DNA from: Bdellovibrionales bacterium
Lineage (GTDB): Bacteria; Bdellovibrionota; UBA1018
Direction of reading: 5' to 3'
Length of the DNA: 64,000 bases
Assembly (NCBI GenBank): GCA_016786465.1
Contig: JAEUWC010000030.1
Location: 124,001-188,000, forward strand
Part shown: in pieces, positions 42,429 through 52,352 of the stretch
How positions within the stretch are numbered: position 1 is the first letter of the stretch
Layout of the letters: the number at the start of each line of letters is the position of its first letter
Notes under the pieces: model-generated
What the model was told of the DNA's origin: nothing
Seen by the model: the letters and a program-made list of their open reading frames with translations, nothing else
Database searches by the model: none
Program-made: the position numbers and the translations under genes

Positions 42429-43484
42429 CTACTGGTCTTCGTTCGTGTCGGGCTCGCTGGGTTCGGTTTCGACTTTAGGAACCTGGGGAAGTGCACGCAA
42501 TCCCTTGAAGGGATTTTCTTTAATTTCCATTACTTGCTGCGGAGCGCCAATCGTTGTGATGCCATCAAAAACCTTCACTCCGGGGACATCCACCAAAGTT
42601 TGATCGGCCTTTCCGTTGATGCTGACGGTGGCAGCTGCCGGATCGGATAGCTGTAGAAAAATTCTTTCAGCCGCTTTCAGCGACATCATCTTCCCGCCCT
42701 TCAAAACAAAACGGTGAGGATCTTTCTGGTCGACGATGTAACGAATGAAAACGTCTTCATTCGCTTTGATCAAAATCTTTTGTTTGATTTCAGAAGGCAG
42801 TAAATCTGCGCCCGCCTTCATCGGATCGGGTTTTCGGCTGACACCGGGGCTAGGTGAAGCCTTGGGTGATGTCGAAGGTGACGGCGACGCAGATGGCTTT
42901 ACCGACGGCGATGGCGATGGCGATGGCTTTACCGACGCCAAAGGGGATGGTTGCGCGACAGCGCTGGGTGACGCCGATGGTGATGTCACGGCCGCGGCTT
43001 CAGCAGGCGAACTCGACGTCGAAGGCGAAACCGAAGCGGTGGCCTGGGGGCCTTTCAGTTTTTCCACCTGGCGGTGGTGACGTGAATGCTTGGGTTTCAT
43101 CAAAAAGAAAAGTGCGACGACCACCGCGCCCGCGCCCATGACGGCCGCAAGCCAAGTTCGGCTTTGTTCGCCTTCTCGCTTTTCAAAAACGTAAGGTCCC
43201 ACCGACGCGCGCTTGGGGGATCGCTGTTCCGTTCGAATGTCGATGAAGGATCCAAACTGGGTCAGAACTTCTTTCGGATCGATCCCAATGAAACGCGCGT
43301 ATGCGATTACGTATCCACGGATGAACGGTTTAGCTGGAAGATCATCATACTGATCGCTTTCAAGCGCGTGCAGAAGCTTGATATTGATCTTCGTCGCCGA
43401 CGCGACCTGTTCCAAAGTCAAACCGACCCGTTCGCGCTCCTGGCGTAAAAAATCGCCTAATGTATTGGAAGACTCCTGGCTCAT
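42429..43484 (-). CDS. rodZ: RodZ-like cytoskeletal/cell-shape protein
   Basis: 351 residues. N-terminal Cro/RodZ helix-turn-helix (LGDFLRQERERVGLTLEQVA, ATKINIKLLHALESDQYDDL, KPFIRGYVIAYARFIGID), a transmembrane helix near 109-127 (WLAAVMGAGAVVVALFFLM), and a long Ser/Pro/Ala linker with repeated SPSPS (about 150-215). A periplasmic DUF4115-like domain follows (ILIKANEDVFIRYIVDQ). RodZ links MreB filaments to the elongation machinery. The periplasmic Ser-Pro linker is unusually long. 9 bp downstream of pilF, the order seen in many proteobacteria. Confidence 0.9.
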   Translation of the reverse strand: MSQESSNTLGDFLRQERERVGLTLEQVASATKINIKLLHALESDQYDDLPAKPFIRGYVIAYARFIGIDPKEVLTQFGSFIDIRTEQRSPKRASVGPYVFEKREGEQSRTWLAAVMGAGAVVVALFFLMKPKHSRHHRQVEKLKGPQATASVSPSTSSSPAEAAAVTSPSASPSAVAQPSPLASVKPSPSPSPSVKPSASPSPSTSPKASPSPGVSRKPDPMKAGADLLPSEIKQKILIKANEDVFIRYIVDQKDPHRFVLKGGKMMSLKAAERIFLQLSDPAAATVSINGKADQTLVDVPGVKVFDGITTIGAPQQVMEIKENPFKGLRALPQVPKVETEPSEPDTNEDQ

Positions 43485-43493
43485 GAACGTCCT

Positions 43494-44282
43494 TTATTGA
43501 AGCTCGCGAAGGTGATCCAGTGAACGTTCTGCTGCAGCTGTGCGTGGGAACTGTTGTTGGACGGATAGAAATTTTTTGCGCGCATCTTCGATTTTGCGCG
43601 AACGCTGGTAGGCGACACCCAGGGCATAGTGCCCGTCCGCAAAACCGCCGCAGATTGAACGCGTCGAGCGATCATAAGATCGAATGGCTTCGTCGAACTT
43701 TCCTGCCTTCAACGCAATATGTCCCAGATAGTAGTGGGCCATGCAGGACATCAACGGATTCTCGGTCACGGCCCTTTTCATGTGCTTGGCGGCTAGATCC
43801 AATTCTCCGCGGCGATAGTGAAGAATTCCTAGGTTCGTTCGGGCGCGATAGGCTTCACGGTAAAGCGGGTCGTTTGCCGCTTGGGTCAGTGGGCGAACGG
43901 CGTCAGCTGGGTGTCCTTGTTCCAGCATCAGTTTTCCTAGCTGCGCGTTGACGGCCGAAGATTTCGGGTTCAGGGTCAAAGCCTTTTTGATTTCAATTGT
44001 CGCGCGGCTCAAATCGTTCTTTTGTTCAAACGCCAGCGATTTCAAGAACGGAATTTCGGGCAGTGAAGGATCCAGGCTTTCTGCGAATTGAATTTTTTCC
44101 AACGCGTCGGTCGGATCTTTTTCGTTAATGGCTCCGGCGGCGATGTCCAAAATCATTCGCGCGCTTTCGGTTTTGGTCAGTTCTTTGGATTTTTTGCCGG
44201 CACATCCCGCAAAGGAAAAAGCCAAGGGAAGAACCAAGGGAAAAGCAAAGACCAGCGCCAACCTTTGAGCCTGATTTTTCAT
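43494..44282 (-). CDS. PilF/PilW-type TPR lipoprotein (type IV pilus assembly)
   Basis: 262 residues. Lipoprotein signal ending FAGC (Cys27), then about six TPR motifs (IPFLKSLAFEQKNDLSRATI, AVNAQLGKLMLEQGHPADAV, RTNLGILHYRRGELDLAAKH, CMAHYYLGHIALKAGKFDEA). PilF/PilW is the pilotin that helps the secretin PilQ assemble in the outer membrane. The TPR lipoprotein upstream of rodZ matches the conserved pilF-rodZ neighbourhood, which is the main reason for the name. No other pilus genes are in the window. Confidence 0.8.
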   Translation of the reverse strand: MKNQAQRLALVFAFPLVLPLAFSFAGCAGKKSKELTKTESARMILDIAAGAINEKDPTDALEKIQFAESLDPSLPEIPFLKSLAFEQKNDLSRATIEIKKALTLNPKSSAVNAQLGKLMLEQGHPADAVRPLTQAANDPLYREAYRARTNLGILHYRRGELDLAAKHMKRAVTENPLMSCMAHYYLGHIALKAGKFDEAIRSYDRSTRSICGGFADGHYALGVAYQRSRKIEDARKKFLSVQQQFPRTAAAERSLDHLRELQ

Positions 44283-44313
44283 AGACTTAGAGTATGCGCT
44301 TCACGCGCCCGGG

Positions 44314-45453
44314 TCAATTCCGTCGAACCAATCGTGCCAGCGATTCGACATGGGGGGTCTGAGGGAAAAGATCCAGGACCGCCCAGCGGTCGATGGTCCA
44401 TCCCCGCTTGGTCATCTTGGCTAGGTCATGGGCCCACGCATTGGGATCGCAACCCACCGCGACGATTTCGCGAACCCCTAACTTTTCTAAGCGATCCAGA
44501 ATTTCGTGGGCGTGCACGCTTAGGCCGTCGCGCGGAGGATCCAAGATCGCTGAAATCGATTTCGCGTCTTCGAAGGACTTCCGCGCCTTGAGCCAAGGCA
44601 AAACGGAAAGGGGATGAAAGTGGAAGCCAGCTGGGTCTTGGGCGCTGGGTTCTGGCGCCCCGCTGTCGACGCAATGAATTTCTTTCGCCTTTCCCACAAG
44701 CCCCAGGCTTAGGTTTCCGGACCCTCCGAAAAGATCCAAAACCACACCGCCTTCGGTCACCGCGGATCCGACCCAGTTTTTCAAGACTTCGTTCTGTGCG
44801 TCGTGAACCTGCCGAAAGCCTTGCGACGCATGCCGGGCGTTCCAGGTCTTTACCATGCGCCCATCGGGGAAAACTTCGGCTTCGACCTTGTTTTCACCCT
44901 GGCGCTTGGCCGCTTCTGCCTGAAGTTCCGGCCAAAGCTGATTCAATTCATCCCGGGCAATTTCGCAGCGATCAGTGGCAACTAGGTCATGGCTAGCGCG
45001 ACCATAGAATCCGATCTGGGCGCCTTGCGTCCGAAGCTGGATTCGGTTTCGGTAGCCCCAAATCTGGGTCGCACGCAGTTCTTCAGGGGCACCGGGGGCG
45101 GTGACACCGACGCGGGACAGGGCGTGGGCAACCCCACTGGCCTTGGTCTTCCACTGGGTTTCATAGTCCAGGTGCTGCCATTGGCAGCCCCCGCAGCGAC
45201 CGAAAACGGCGCATTTGGGTTGAATTCTTTGAGGGCTTTTTTCGATGACCCGGATCAAATCCGCCCAAAGGTAACGCTTATCTTCTTTGAAAATCCGGAC
45301 TTCCACCCGGTCGCCAGGCGCCGTCAAAGGCACGAAAACGATCCGACCGTCAGGGCCCGTACCCACGCCGGCCCCCGCCCGCGAAAGGTCGCGGATCTGG
45401 ACTTCGAAAGTCGGCCGGTCGGCCGCCGGGATGAAGCGTGATTTTGGGGGCAT
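44314..45453 (-). CDS. RNA m5U methyltransferase, RlmD/TrmA-like
   Basis: 379 residues. N-terminal TRAM domain (about 14-68), a 4Fe-4S site C81-x5-C87-x2-C90 (CAVFGRCGGCQW) with another Cys in ATDRCEIARDEL, and a Rossmann SAM domain (VVLDLFGGSGNLSLGLVGKA, ISAILDPPRDGLS). The catalytic Cys lies in IVAVGCDPNAWAHDL. Methylates U in 23S rRNA or tRNA; which U cannot be decided. Shorter than E. coli RlmD (433), mostly between the cluster and SAM domains. Upstream of pilF, divergent from lepA. Confidence 0.9.
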   Translation of the reverse strand: MPPKSRFIPAADRPTFEVQIRDLSRAGAGVGTGPDGRIVFVPLTAPGDRVEVRIFKEDKRYLWADLIRVIEKSPQRIQPKCAVFGRCGGCQWQHLDYETQWKTKASGVAHALSRVGVTAPGAPEELRATQIWGYRNRIQLRTQGAQIGFYGRASHDLVATDRCEIARDELNQLWPELQAEAAKRQGENKVEAEVFPDGRMVKTWNARHASQGFRQVHDAQNEVLKNWVGSAVTEGGVVLDLFGGSGNLSLGLVGKAKEIHCVDSGAPEPSAQDPAGFHFHPLSVLPWLKARKSFEDAKSISAILDPPRDGLSVHAHEILDRLEKLGVREIVAVGCDPNAWAHDLAKMTKRGWTIDRWAVLDLFPQTPHVESLARLVRRN

Positions 45454-45527
45454 AATTCATGGGTTAAGACAAACAACGCTGAGTGTCAACCTTCCGCATC
45501 TGCTAGCTTGGCCGCAACCGGCCAACC

Positions 45528-47324
45528 ATGTCCAAAAATATTCGAAATTTCTGCATTATCGCGCACATCGACCACGGCAAGTCCACGTTGGCGGATCGGA
45601 TTTTACAAAGGACCGGAACCGTCAGTGACCGCGAAATGGAAGCGCAGTTTTTGGACAATATGGACATCGAACGCGAACGTGGAATCACGATCAAGGCTCA
45701 GTCCGTTCGTCTGAAGTACAAATCCAAAGCCGGCAAAGACTACATTTTGAATTTGATCGATACTCCGGGGCACGTCGACTTCACTTACGAAGTATCGCGA
45801 TCACTGGCTGCTTGCGAAGGCGCGATCTTGGTCGTCGATGCTTCACAAGGCGTTGAAGCGCAAACGTTAGCCAACGTCTTCATGGCCCTGGACGGAAACT
45901 TGGAAGTTTTTCCAGCCGTAAACAAAATCGATCTTCCTTCCGCCGATCCTGATCGAGTCTTGAAAGAAGTCGACGAAATGATCGGGCTGGTCGACACCAC
46001 CCGCGCCGTGATGTGCAGCGCGAAGACCGGAATCGGAATTGATGAAATTTTGGAAGCAGTGGTGAACTACTTCCCTCCGCCAAAAGATGCGGACAACGAA
46101 CCGCTACGCGCGATGATTTACGACAGCTGGTACGATCCGTATCAGGGCGTGGTGGCGCTTTGCCGCATTGTAGAAGGCAAAGTTCGCAAGGGAATGAAGA
46201 TCAAACTTTTCCACGTCGGAAAAGAATTCGACGTTCAGCGCGTCGGGGTTTTTTCACCCAAGTTCACCGATGTTGACGTTCTGGCTAGCGGCGAAGTCGG
46301 TGCGATCGTCACCGGAATCAAAGACGTTCGCGACATGAAAGTTGGCGACACGGTCATGGAAGGTGGCCAAACCGGGCTTGAACCGCTTGCGGGCTTTAAA
46401 GAAGTGAAGCCGATGGTTTTCTGCGGCGTCTACCCGGTCGATGCCGACGATTACAATGACCTGAAAGAATCGTTGGAAAAGTTACGGCTGAACGACGCGG
46501 CGATCAGCTTTGAACCAGAAACTTCAAATGCGCTGGGGTTTGGCTTTCGCTGCGGCTTCTTGGGTCTTTTGCACATGGATGTTGTGCAAGAACGCCTGGA
46601 ACGCGAATACAATCTGAACCTGATCACCACCGCCCCGTCCGTGATTTACAAAGTCAAGAAAACGGATGGCGAAGAATTGTGGGTCGATAATCCGGCAAAA
46701 CTTCCCGATCAGACCCGAATCGAATCGATTCAAGAACCTTACATCAAGTTGACCGTACACATGCCAGCCGAATACGTCGGATCCGTCATGGCGCTTTTGA
46801 ACGACCGCCGCGGATTTCAAGTGAAGCTGGATTACGTCACCAGCGATCGCGTGACCTTGGTTTACGAAATGCCTTTGAACGAAATGGTTTTCGATTTCTT
46901 CGACCGCTTGAAATCCATCACCAAGGGCTATGCTTCGATGGATTACGAATTGGTCGATTACCGCGAATCGACCCTGGTTCGAATGGACATTTTGGTCAAC
47001 GGCGACGCCGTCGACGCTTTGTCGCTGATCATTCACAAAGACAAGGCTGCGTACCGCGGACGCGAACTGGTCAAAAAAATGAAGGAACTGATCGAGCGCC
47101 AGCAGTACGAAGTCGCCATTCAAGCTGCGATCGGCTCGAAGATCATTGCGCGTGAAAGCCTTTCCGCGCTTCGCAAAAACGTCACCGCCAAGTGTTACGG
47201 CGGCGATATTTCACGTAAGCGCAAACTTCTGGAAAAACAGAAGGAAGGCAAAAAGCGCATGAAACAAATTGGAACGGTGGAAATCCCACAGGAGGCTTTC
47301 TTAGCCGTTTTGAAGGTGGACTAG
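45528..47324 (+). CDS. lepA: Translation elongation factor 4 (LepA)
   Basis: 598 residues, full length. GTPase motifs AHIDHGKST (G1), [12 protein letters not shown] (G2), DTPGHVDF (G3), NKIDLPSA (G4) and CSAKTG (G5). Then come domain II, an EF-G-like domain III ([20 protein letters not shown]), and the LepA-specific C-terminal domain ([20 protein letters not shown]). Binds ribosomes and promotes back-translocation or late assembly. First gene of a run with lepB, pyrB, pyrC and carA; the lepB start follows 7 bp after its stop. Confidence 0.98.
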   Translation: MSKNIRNFCIIAHIDHGKSTLADRILQRTGTVSDREMEAQFLDNMDIERERGITIKAQSVRLKYKSKAGKDYILNLIDTPGHVDFTYEVSRSLAACEGAILVVDASQGVEAQTLANVFMALDGNLEVFPAVNKIDLPSADPDRVLKEVDEMIGLVDTTRAVMCSAKTGIGIDEILEAVVNYFPPPKDADNEPLRAMIYDSWYDPYQGVVALCRIVEGKVRKGMKIKLFHVGKEFDVQRVGVFSPKFTDVDVLASGEVGAIVTGIKDVRDMKVGDTVMEGGQTGLEPLAGFKEVKPMVFCGVYPVDADDYNDLKESLEKLRLNDAAISFEPETSNALGFGFRCGFLGLLHMDVVQERLEREYNLNLITTAPSVIYKVKKTDGEELWVDNPAKLPDQTRIESIQEPYIKLTVHMPAEYVGSVMALLNDRRGFQVKLDYVTSDRVTLVYEMPLNEMVFDFFDRLKSITKGYASMDYELVDYRESTLVRMDILVNGDAVDALSLIIHKDKAAYRGRELVKKMKELIERQQYEVAIQAAIGSKIIARESLSALRKNVTAKCYGGDISRKRKLLEKQKEGKKRMKQIGTVEIPQEAFLAVLKVD

Positions 47325-47331
47325 ACGAACT

Positions 47332-48036
47332 ATGGCTTTAGCGCAGGAAACCAAAGAATCGATTCAGAAGTTGTTTCGAGACTACGGGGGCGCTATTTTT
47401 TTGGCCGTTCTGGTTTCCTGGGTCATCCGGTCTTTTGGGATCGAAGCTTATCGAATTCCGTCGTCATCCATGCGCCCGACGCTGGAACCGGGCGACACCG
47501 TCTTTGTCGCAAAATACCCTTTTGGATTTAGAAATCCTTGGAACGGAAATCGCGTTTCCAAGGGCAGGGCTCCGGACTTAGGTGAAGTCGTGGTTTTTTC
47601 GGCCCCCAGCGATCCCGATCGTGACACCTTGAAACGGGTGGTGGGGATTGCTGGCGACAGAATCAAGGTTCAGGGCGGGCGCGTTTTCAGAAACGGGGTC
47701 GACCAATCCGTCCAAGCGCAGGTTGCTGCAGGCGCCTGTGGAAAAGAAAAGGCGGGCACGGTGACTTTTGAAGTTTGCCACGAACCCCCGCTTCTTGAAG
47801 TCAGCGAAGAAGTCGTTGTTCCCGAAGGACAGGTTTTTGTTTTGGGCGATCTTCGGTCCCGGCCCAGCGATCCTTTGACTTTTCATTCGTCGGGACTGGT
47901 TCCGGTTGCGAACATGAAGGGCCGTGCCATGTGGATTTGGATTTCAATTGAACCATCGACCCAAGGTGGATCAGGAACCGGTTTTTCCAGAATTCGATTC
48001 GATCGAATGCTTAGAAAATTAGAGGCAAGAGGATGA
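47332..48036 (+). CDS. lepB: Signal peptidase I
   Basis: 234 residues. One N-terminal membrane anchor (AIFLAVLVSWVIRSFGI), then the Ser/Lys catalytic dyad: S46 in PSSSMRPTLEPGD and K101 in TLKRVVGIAGDR. Box E motif VLGDLRSRPSDPLTFHSSGL follows (GDNRxxSxDSR normally; here GDLRSRPSDPL, so the usual Asn is Leu). Cleaves signal peptides on the outer face of the inner membrane. A Cys pair (ACGKEKA, EVCHE) lies in the non-conserved insert. 4-bp overlap with pyrB. Confidence 0.93.
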   Translation: MALAQETKESIQKLFRDYGGAIFLAVLVSWVIRSFGIEAYRIPSSSMRPTLEPGDTVFVAKYPFGFRNPWNGNRVSKGRAPDLGEVVVFSAPSDPDRDTLKRVVGIAGDRIKVQGGRVFRNGVDQSVQAQVAAGACGKEKAGTVTFEVCHEPPLLEVSEEVVVPEGQVFVLGDLRSRPSDPLTFHSSGLVPVANMKGRAMWIWISIEPSTQGGSGTGFSRIRFDRMLRKLEARG

Positions 48037-49025
48037 CCACAAAAGCAGCTTTCAAAGTCGGAGAAAAATTTTTTGGCAGCCCGGCGAAAAGACTAAAGCC
48101 CGGATTCATTTCAGCGGCTGAACTTTCGGCTGAAGAAATTCGATACCTTCTGGATGCGGCCAAGGCCTTCGCCGGTCCCGTCGCAAAAGGTGAAACGATC
48201 CCGCTTCTTTCTGGGAAAACGATCGTCAATCTTTTCTTCGAAAATTCAACCCGCACCCGGTCCAGTTTTGAAATGGCGACGCGGCGACTGGGTGGGGCCG
48301 CGATGAACTTCGCCGCATCCACCAGCAGTGTGGCCAAGGGTGAAACCTTGATCGACACGGCAAAAAACTTAGAAGCGATGAAGCCTCACTGCTTGATCGT
48401 TCGGCACGCTTCTGCCGGAAGCCCTTATTTCCTGGCATCGCAAGTGGATATCCCAGTGGTCAATGCCGGCGACGGGTTTCACGAACACCCCACGCAGGCG
48501 ATGCTGGATGTTTTCACGATGGAAGAAAAGCTGGGAACCGTGAAGGGTAAGCGGGTCGTGATTCTAGGCGACATCGCCCATTCTCGAGTGGCTCGATCCA
48601 ATATTTATCTTCTGAAAAAGATGGGCGCGTCGGTTGCCGTTTGCGCTCCGCCCACTCTTTTGCCGCCGCACCCTGAAACTTTTGGCGTCGATTTCGCGTA
48701 CCGGCCCGAAGAACTTTTGCCCGAAGCCGATGTCGTGATGGCGCTTCGGGTCCAGCTGGAACGGCAGAACCGGATGCAGCTTCCGTCGATTGCGGAATAT
48801 TCGCGCTTCTGGGGATTGAATTTGGAACGCGCGAAAAAATTAAAGAAGGGTGCGATCATCCTTCATCCAGGCCCCGTGAATCGTGGTGTGGAACTGGACA
48901 CCGAAGTCGCCGACGGCCCTGATTCCGTGATTTTGGATCAAGTTTATTTCGGAGTCATTGTTCGAATGGCGATTTTGGCCCATGTCGTGAATCCGCAAGG
49001 ATTGAAAGATTGGTTGAAAAAATGA
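48033..49025 (+). CDS. pyrB: Aspartate carbamoyltransferase catalytic subunit
   Basis: 330 residues. Carbamoyl-phosphate binding ENSTRTRSSFE (residues 70-80), HPTQAMLDVF, and the aspartate-binding HPGPVNRGVEL. Second step of pyrimidine synthesis, cytoplasmic. No pyrI regulatory subunit is adjacent. The start overlaps the lepB stop and the stop overlaps the pyrC start (ATGA), so this is a tightly coupled operon. Confidence 0.97.
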   Translation: MTTKAAFKVGEKFFGSPAKRLKPGFISAAELSAEEIRYLLDAAKAFAGPVAKGETIPLLSGKTIVNLFFENSTRTRSSFEMATRRLGGAAMNFAASTSSVAKGETLIDTAKNLEAMKPHCLIVRHASAGSPYFLASQVDIPVVNAGDGFHEHPTQAMLDVFTMEEKLGTVKGKRVVILGDIAHSRVARSNIYLLKKMGASVAVCAPPTLLPPHPETFGVDFAYRPEELLPEADVVMALRVQLERQNRMQLPSIAEYSRFWGLNLERAKKLKKGAIILHPGPVNRGVELDTEVADGPDSVILDQVYFGVIVRMAILAHVVNPQGLKDWLKK

Positions 49026-50320
49026 GCTTAGAAAAAACACCCAGACAGAACATCTTGATTCAAGGCGGTCGGGTCATCGATCCGTCTTCCAAAATCGATC
49101 GCCCGGCCGACGTCCTGATCTTGGATGGAAAGATCGCGGCCGTGGATGATCCCGGAAAAATTCCGGCTTCCAAGGCACAAAAAGTGATCGACGCAAAAGG
49201 CTGCTGGGTTTTACCGGGGCTGATCGACGTTCACGTTCACCTTCGCGAACCCGGTCTTGAATATAAAGAAACCATTGAAACCGGAACCCGCGCGGCCGCG
49301 GCCGGTGGATTTACTTCAGTAGCCTGTATGGCGAACACACAGCCAGTGAACGACAGCCCGTACATCACGGCCTTCATTCGTGAAAAAGCAAAAGCGACGG
49401 CGTCTTGCCGCGTTTTTCCGATTGGTGCGGTGACCAAGGGGCTGAAGGGTGAAGAATTGGCAGAAATCGGCGGGATGATCGCCGAAGGTGCCTTTGCGCT
49501 TTCAGACGACGGAATGCCGGTGATGAATTCGTATCTGATGCGAAAAGCGATGGATTACGCAAAAGCCTTTGGCGTTCCGATCATCAGCCATGCCGAAGAC
49601 TTGAACCTGGTGGGTCAAGGCGTGATGAACGAAGGCGCGCTTTCGAACGAACTGGGGCTTCGCGGAATTCCTGCCGCGGCTGAAGAAATCCTTGTCGCGC
49701 GTGAAGTGGCGCTTTCGCGCCTGACCAAATGCCCGGTTCATATTGCTCATATTTCGACCCGCGAAGGGTTGGAACATGTTCGTCGCGCACGCGAAGACGG
49801 GCTTCCGGTAACCGCCGAAGCCAGCCCGCATCATCTGGAACTGACCGAAGAAGCCGTGCGGGGGTACAACACCAACTTCAAGATGGCGCCCGCCTTACGA
49901 TCGGAAAAGGATGTCGAAGCTTTGCGCAAAGCACTTTCGGAAGGCTTGATCGATGTGATCGCAACCGACCATGCTCCGCATGCGCTAGTCGATAAGGCGG
50001 TTGAATTCGACCACGCCATGAACGGAATCATCGGGCTTCAAACCGCTGTGCCGGTCACTTTAAGCCTGGTGCATCAGGGGATCGTCAGCCCGGCGCGCTG
50101 GGTAGAATCGCTTTCGCGTTCACCGGCTAAGCTTTTAAACCTGGATCTGGGAACGCTGAAGGTGGGGCGTCCGGGTGATGTCACGGTTCTGGACCCCGAT
50201 GCGAAATGGGTTTTGACCGACGATCAGATTTTGTCTAAAAGCCACAACAGTCCATTTTTGAATTGGGAAATGCGCGGAAAAATCAAAGCGACCATCGTGG
50301 ATGGCCGCCAGGTTTTTTAA
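49022..50320 (+). CDS. pyrC: Dihydroorotase (class I)
   Basis: Start at ATG 49022 overlapping the pyrB stop; 432 residues. Metal-binding HxH at H71/H73 (IDVHVHLREPG), FALSDDGMPV with the bridging Asp of class I enzymes, HAEDLNL, and HISTREGLEHVR. The catalytic Asp lies in VIATDHAPHA. Cyclises carbamoyl aspartate to dihydroorotate. Class I members often complex with PyrB, consistent with the adjacent gene. carA follows after 12 bp. Confidence 0.97.
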   Translation: MSLEKTPRQNILIQGGRVIDPSSKIDRPADVLILDGKIAAVDDPGKIPASKAQKVIDAKGCWVLPGLIDVHVHLREPGLEYKETIETGTRAAAAGGFTSVACMANTQPVNDSPYITAFIREKAKATASCRVFPIGAVTKGLKGEELAEIGGMIAEGAFALSDDGMPVMNSYLMRKAMDYAKAFGVPIISHAEDLNLVGQGVMNEGALSNELGLRGIPAAAEEILVAREVALSRLTKCPVHIAHISTREGLEHVRRAREDGLPVTAEASPHHLELTEEAVRGYNTNFKMAPALRSEKDVEALRKALSEGLIDVIATDHAPHALVDKAVEFDHAMNGIIGLQTAVPVTLSLVHQGIVSPARWVESLSRSPAKLLNLDLGTLKVGRPGDVTVLDPDAKWVLTDDQILSKSHNSPFLNWEMRGKIKATIVDGRQVF

Positions 50321-50332
50321 GGGGGAATCGAA

Positions 50333-51538
50333 ATGTCTAAGGCGTCACCGGGATACTTGGTCCTAGAAGATCCGTCGAATCCAGACGGACTTGAATTTCC
50401 AGGCTTCTTGTTCGGAGCACCTTTGGGCGGCCCCAATGCAAAGAACGGCGGCGGCATGGCCAGCAAGGATCGTGGTTACGGCGAAGTCGTCTTCAACACG
50501 TCGATGACCGGCTACCAAGAAATCCTGACCGACCCTTCATACTATGGACAAATGATCTGCATGACGGTCCCGCACGTGGGCAACACGGGCGTGAACCTGG
50601 AAGATCCAGAAAGCATCAAGCCTTGGTGCGGTGGCTTTATCGTTCATCAGGCCGCCGACCATCCGTCCAACTGGCGGTCGAAGGGATCGCTTCACGAATA
50701 CCTAGAAAAAGCCGGAATCCCTGGAATTTGGGGTGTCGATACGCGCCTTTTGACCCGGCACTTGCGTTCTCGCGGTGTGGTTCGCGGGGTTTTGGTTTCG
50801 GCGGCTGATCGTTCCAAGTCGCGCCAACTTTTGGCGGAACTTCCTGCGTTTGAAGGCCGCGACTTGATCGGTGAAGTGACCACACGCGAACCCTATGCTT
50901 GGAAAGAAAAATCCAATGAAGGGTTTCTGACCACGACGCCATTTAAGCTAAAAAATAAGCCTTCGAAACCTTACAAGGTCGTCGCCGTCGATTACGGCGT
51001 GAAGCGAAATCTGCTTCGCAGCCTGACTTACTTTGGCTGCGACGTCGAAGTCGTTCCTGCGAAAATGAAGGCCGACGAAATCTTGGCCAGAAAGCCCGAT
51101 GGCGTTTTTCTTTCAAACGGTCCGGGCGACCCATCGGCAGCGCCTTATGCGGTTGAAACGGTGAAGGGGATTTTAGGCCGCGTGCCCATCTTTGGGGTTT
51201 GCATGGGTCACCAGATCTTGTCATTGGCCCTGGGCGGCAAAACCTTCAAATTGAAATTTGGTCACCGCGGCGGAAACCAGCCCGTGATCGATCGAACAAC
51301 GCAACGGGTCGAAATCAGTTCCCAGAACCATGGCTACGCGGTGGATGCGGTTTCTTTGCCTAGCGGCGTCGAAATCACGCATCTGAACCTGAACGATCGG
51401 ACGGTTGAAGGAATCCGGATTCAGGAAAAGGATGCCTTTTCCGTTCAATACCACCCCGAATCTTGCCCGGGGCCCCATGATTCCATGGAACTTTTTCAAC
51501 GATTCGTTGAGACCATGGAAAAGAAAAGGCATCATTAA
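50333..51538 (+). CDS. carA: Carbamoyl-phosphate synthase small subunit
   Basis: 401 residues. N-terminal CPSase domain (YGEVVFNTSMTGYQEILTDP, TVPHVGNTGVNLED, WGVDTRLLTRHLRSRGVVRG) and C-terminal class I glutamine amidotransferase domain with nucleophile Cys in GVCMGHQILSLALGG. The His/Glu partners lie in VQYHPESCPGPHDS. Supplies ammonia to CarB for carbamoyl phosphate. The large subunit gene carB is not in the window. A slightly long N-terminus contains a Gly-rich insert (GAPLGGPNAKNGGGMA). Confidence 0.96.
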   Translation: MSKASPGYLVLEDPSNPDGLEFPGFLFGAPLGGPNAKNGGGMASKDRGYGEVVFNTSMTGYQEILTDPSYYGQMICMTVPHVGNTGVNLEDPESIKPWCGGFIVHQAADHPSNWRSKGSLHEYLEKAGIPGIWGVDTRLLTRHLRSRGVVRGVLVSAADRSKSRQLLAELPAFEGRDLIGEVTTREPYAWKEKSNEGFLTTTPFKLKNKPSKPYKVVAVDYGVKRNLLRSLTYFGCDVEVVPAKMKADEILARKPDGVFLSNGPGDPSAAPYAVETVKGILGRVPIFGVCMGHQILSLALGGKTFKLKFGHRGGNQPVIDRTTQRVEISSQNHGYAVDAVSLPSGVEITHLNLNDRTVEGIRIQEKDAFSVQYHPESCPGPHDSMELFQRFVETMEKKRHH

Positions 51539-51546
51539 AAGCCTGA

Positions 51547-52194
51547 ATGGGCATGTATCAAAAATACCTGGAACCGGTGATCGAGGAATTCACGACCGCC
51601 GAATATTACCGGGAAGTTTACCAAGCTAAGGAAGAATACTTCGGCAAGGCCGGCGTCGTTTATGAAGACGACCCCGAGTTCGAGCAGCGGATGCACATCT
51701 TCATGGATTGGTACCTTTTTGATCGCGATCTTCCCGGTGTGGACCTTCCGCCGATGAAGTACTTTTTCCGCAAGAACAAGGACAAGTTCAGTAACGAAGA
51801 CCTGGGTATTTACCGGGATTTCTGTTCAACGACGCATTCGATTTTTCGGCTGAAACGAATCACTTGGGATCAGAAAAGTTTGATCATTTCTGACCTTTTC
51901 ACCCACAAGAATCACTTGGTCAGCGACGCTGAAATCAATCAGGGGTTTTCGCGGGGGGACATTTTCGAAGCGCGAATCATCCCATTCAAAGGCGGATACG
52001 AATTTTCCCGCGGCTTTTGTTTCCACCCGGTCGAAATGAGAAGTTTCATTCTGGGTGAAATTAAGAAGGTGCGCTTTCAAGACAAGACGCGGCAAACAAA
52101 ACTGATCCTTCAACTTTCATCCATGAAATTGAAGCACTTGCGTTTCAACCACATCGACATCAAGCACATCTACACTTTTGCGTCGCGTTTTTGA
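51547..52194 (+). CDS. Conserved-looking protein of unknown function
   Basis: 215 residues, 8 bp after carA, soluble and cytoplasmic by sequence. Aromatic and charged with no transmembrane or signal segment. The central region contains FSNEDLGIYRDFCSTTHSIF and RGDIFEARIIPFKGGYEFSR, with a C-terminal basic strand-helix (MKLKHLRFNHIDIKHIYTF). No catalytic motif found. Its place at the end of the pyr run suggests co-transcription only. Confidence 0.75.
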   Translation: MGMYQKYLEPVIEEFTTAEYYREVYQAKEEYFGKAGVVYEDDPEFEQRMHIFMDWYLFDRDLPGVDLPPMKYFFRKNKDKFSNEDLGIYRDFCSTTHSIFRLKRITWDQKSLIISDLFTHKNHLVSDAEINQGFSRGDIFEARIIPFKGGYEFSRGFCFHPVEMRSFILGEIKKVRFQDKTRQTKLILQLSSMKLKHLRFNHIDIKHIYTFASRF

Positions 52195-52314
52195 TGTTTC
52201 GAAATGCGACACTGTCGCGATTTTTCCTACTGAATTTGCGACAGCCTGAAATTCAGTTTTCCACTGATTTTCCCGATAAAAATGCGTAAAATGGATGCTT
52301 AATCCAAATAACCC

Positions 52315-52333
52315 GAACGATTTTTTATCGTTC
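52315..52333 (+). promoter_or_regulatory. 5'-leader hairpin of the small secreted protein gene
   Basis: Perfect 7-bp stem GAACGAT / ATCGTTC with a T5 loop, followed by TTTTG, ending 7 bp before the Shine-Dalgarno aaagga (52340-52345). Could be a terminator of the upstream run or an RNA-stability or attenuator hairpin of the leader. Confidence 0.45.
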
Positions 52334-52352
52334 TTTTGTAAAGGAAATCACA

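Noticed and set aside
52195-52230. GCGACA-C-TGTCGC palindrome after the 215-residue gene as an intrinsic terminator
   Set aside because: Loop of one base cannot form in RNA; the alternative 4-bp stem is too weak to call.
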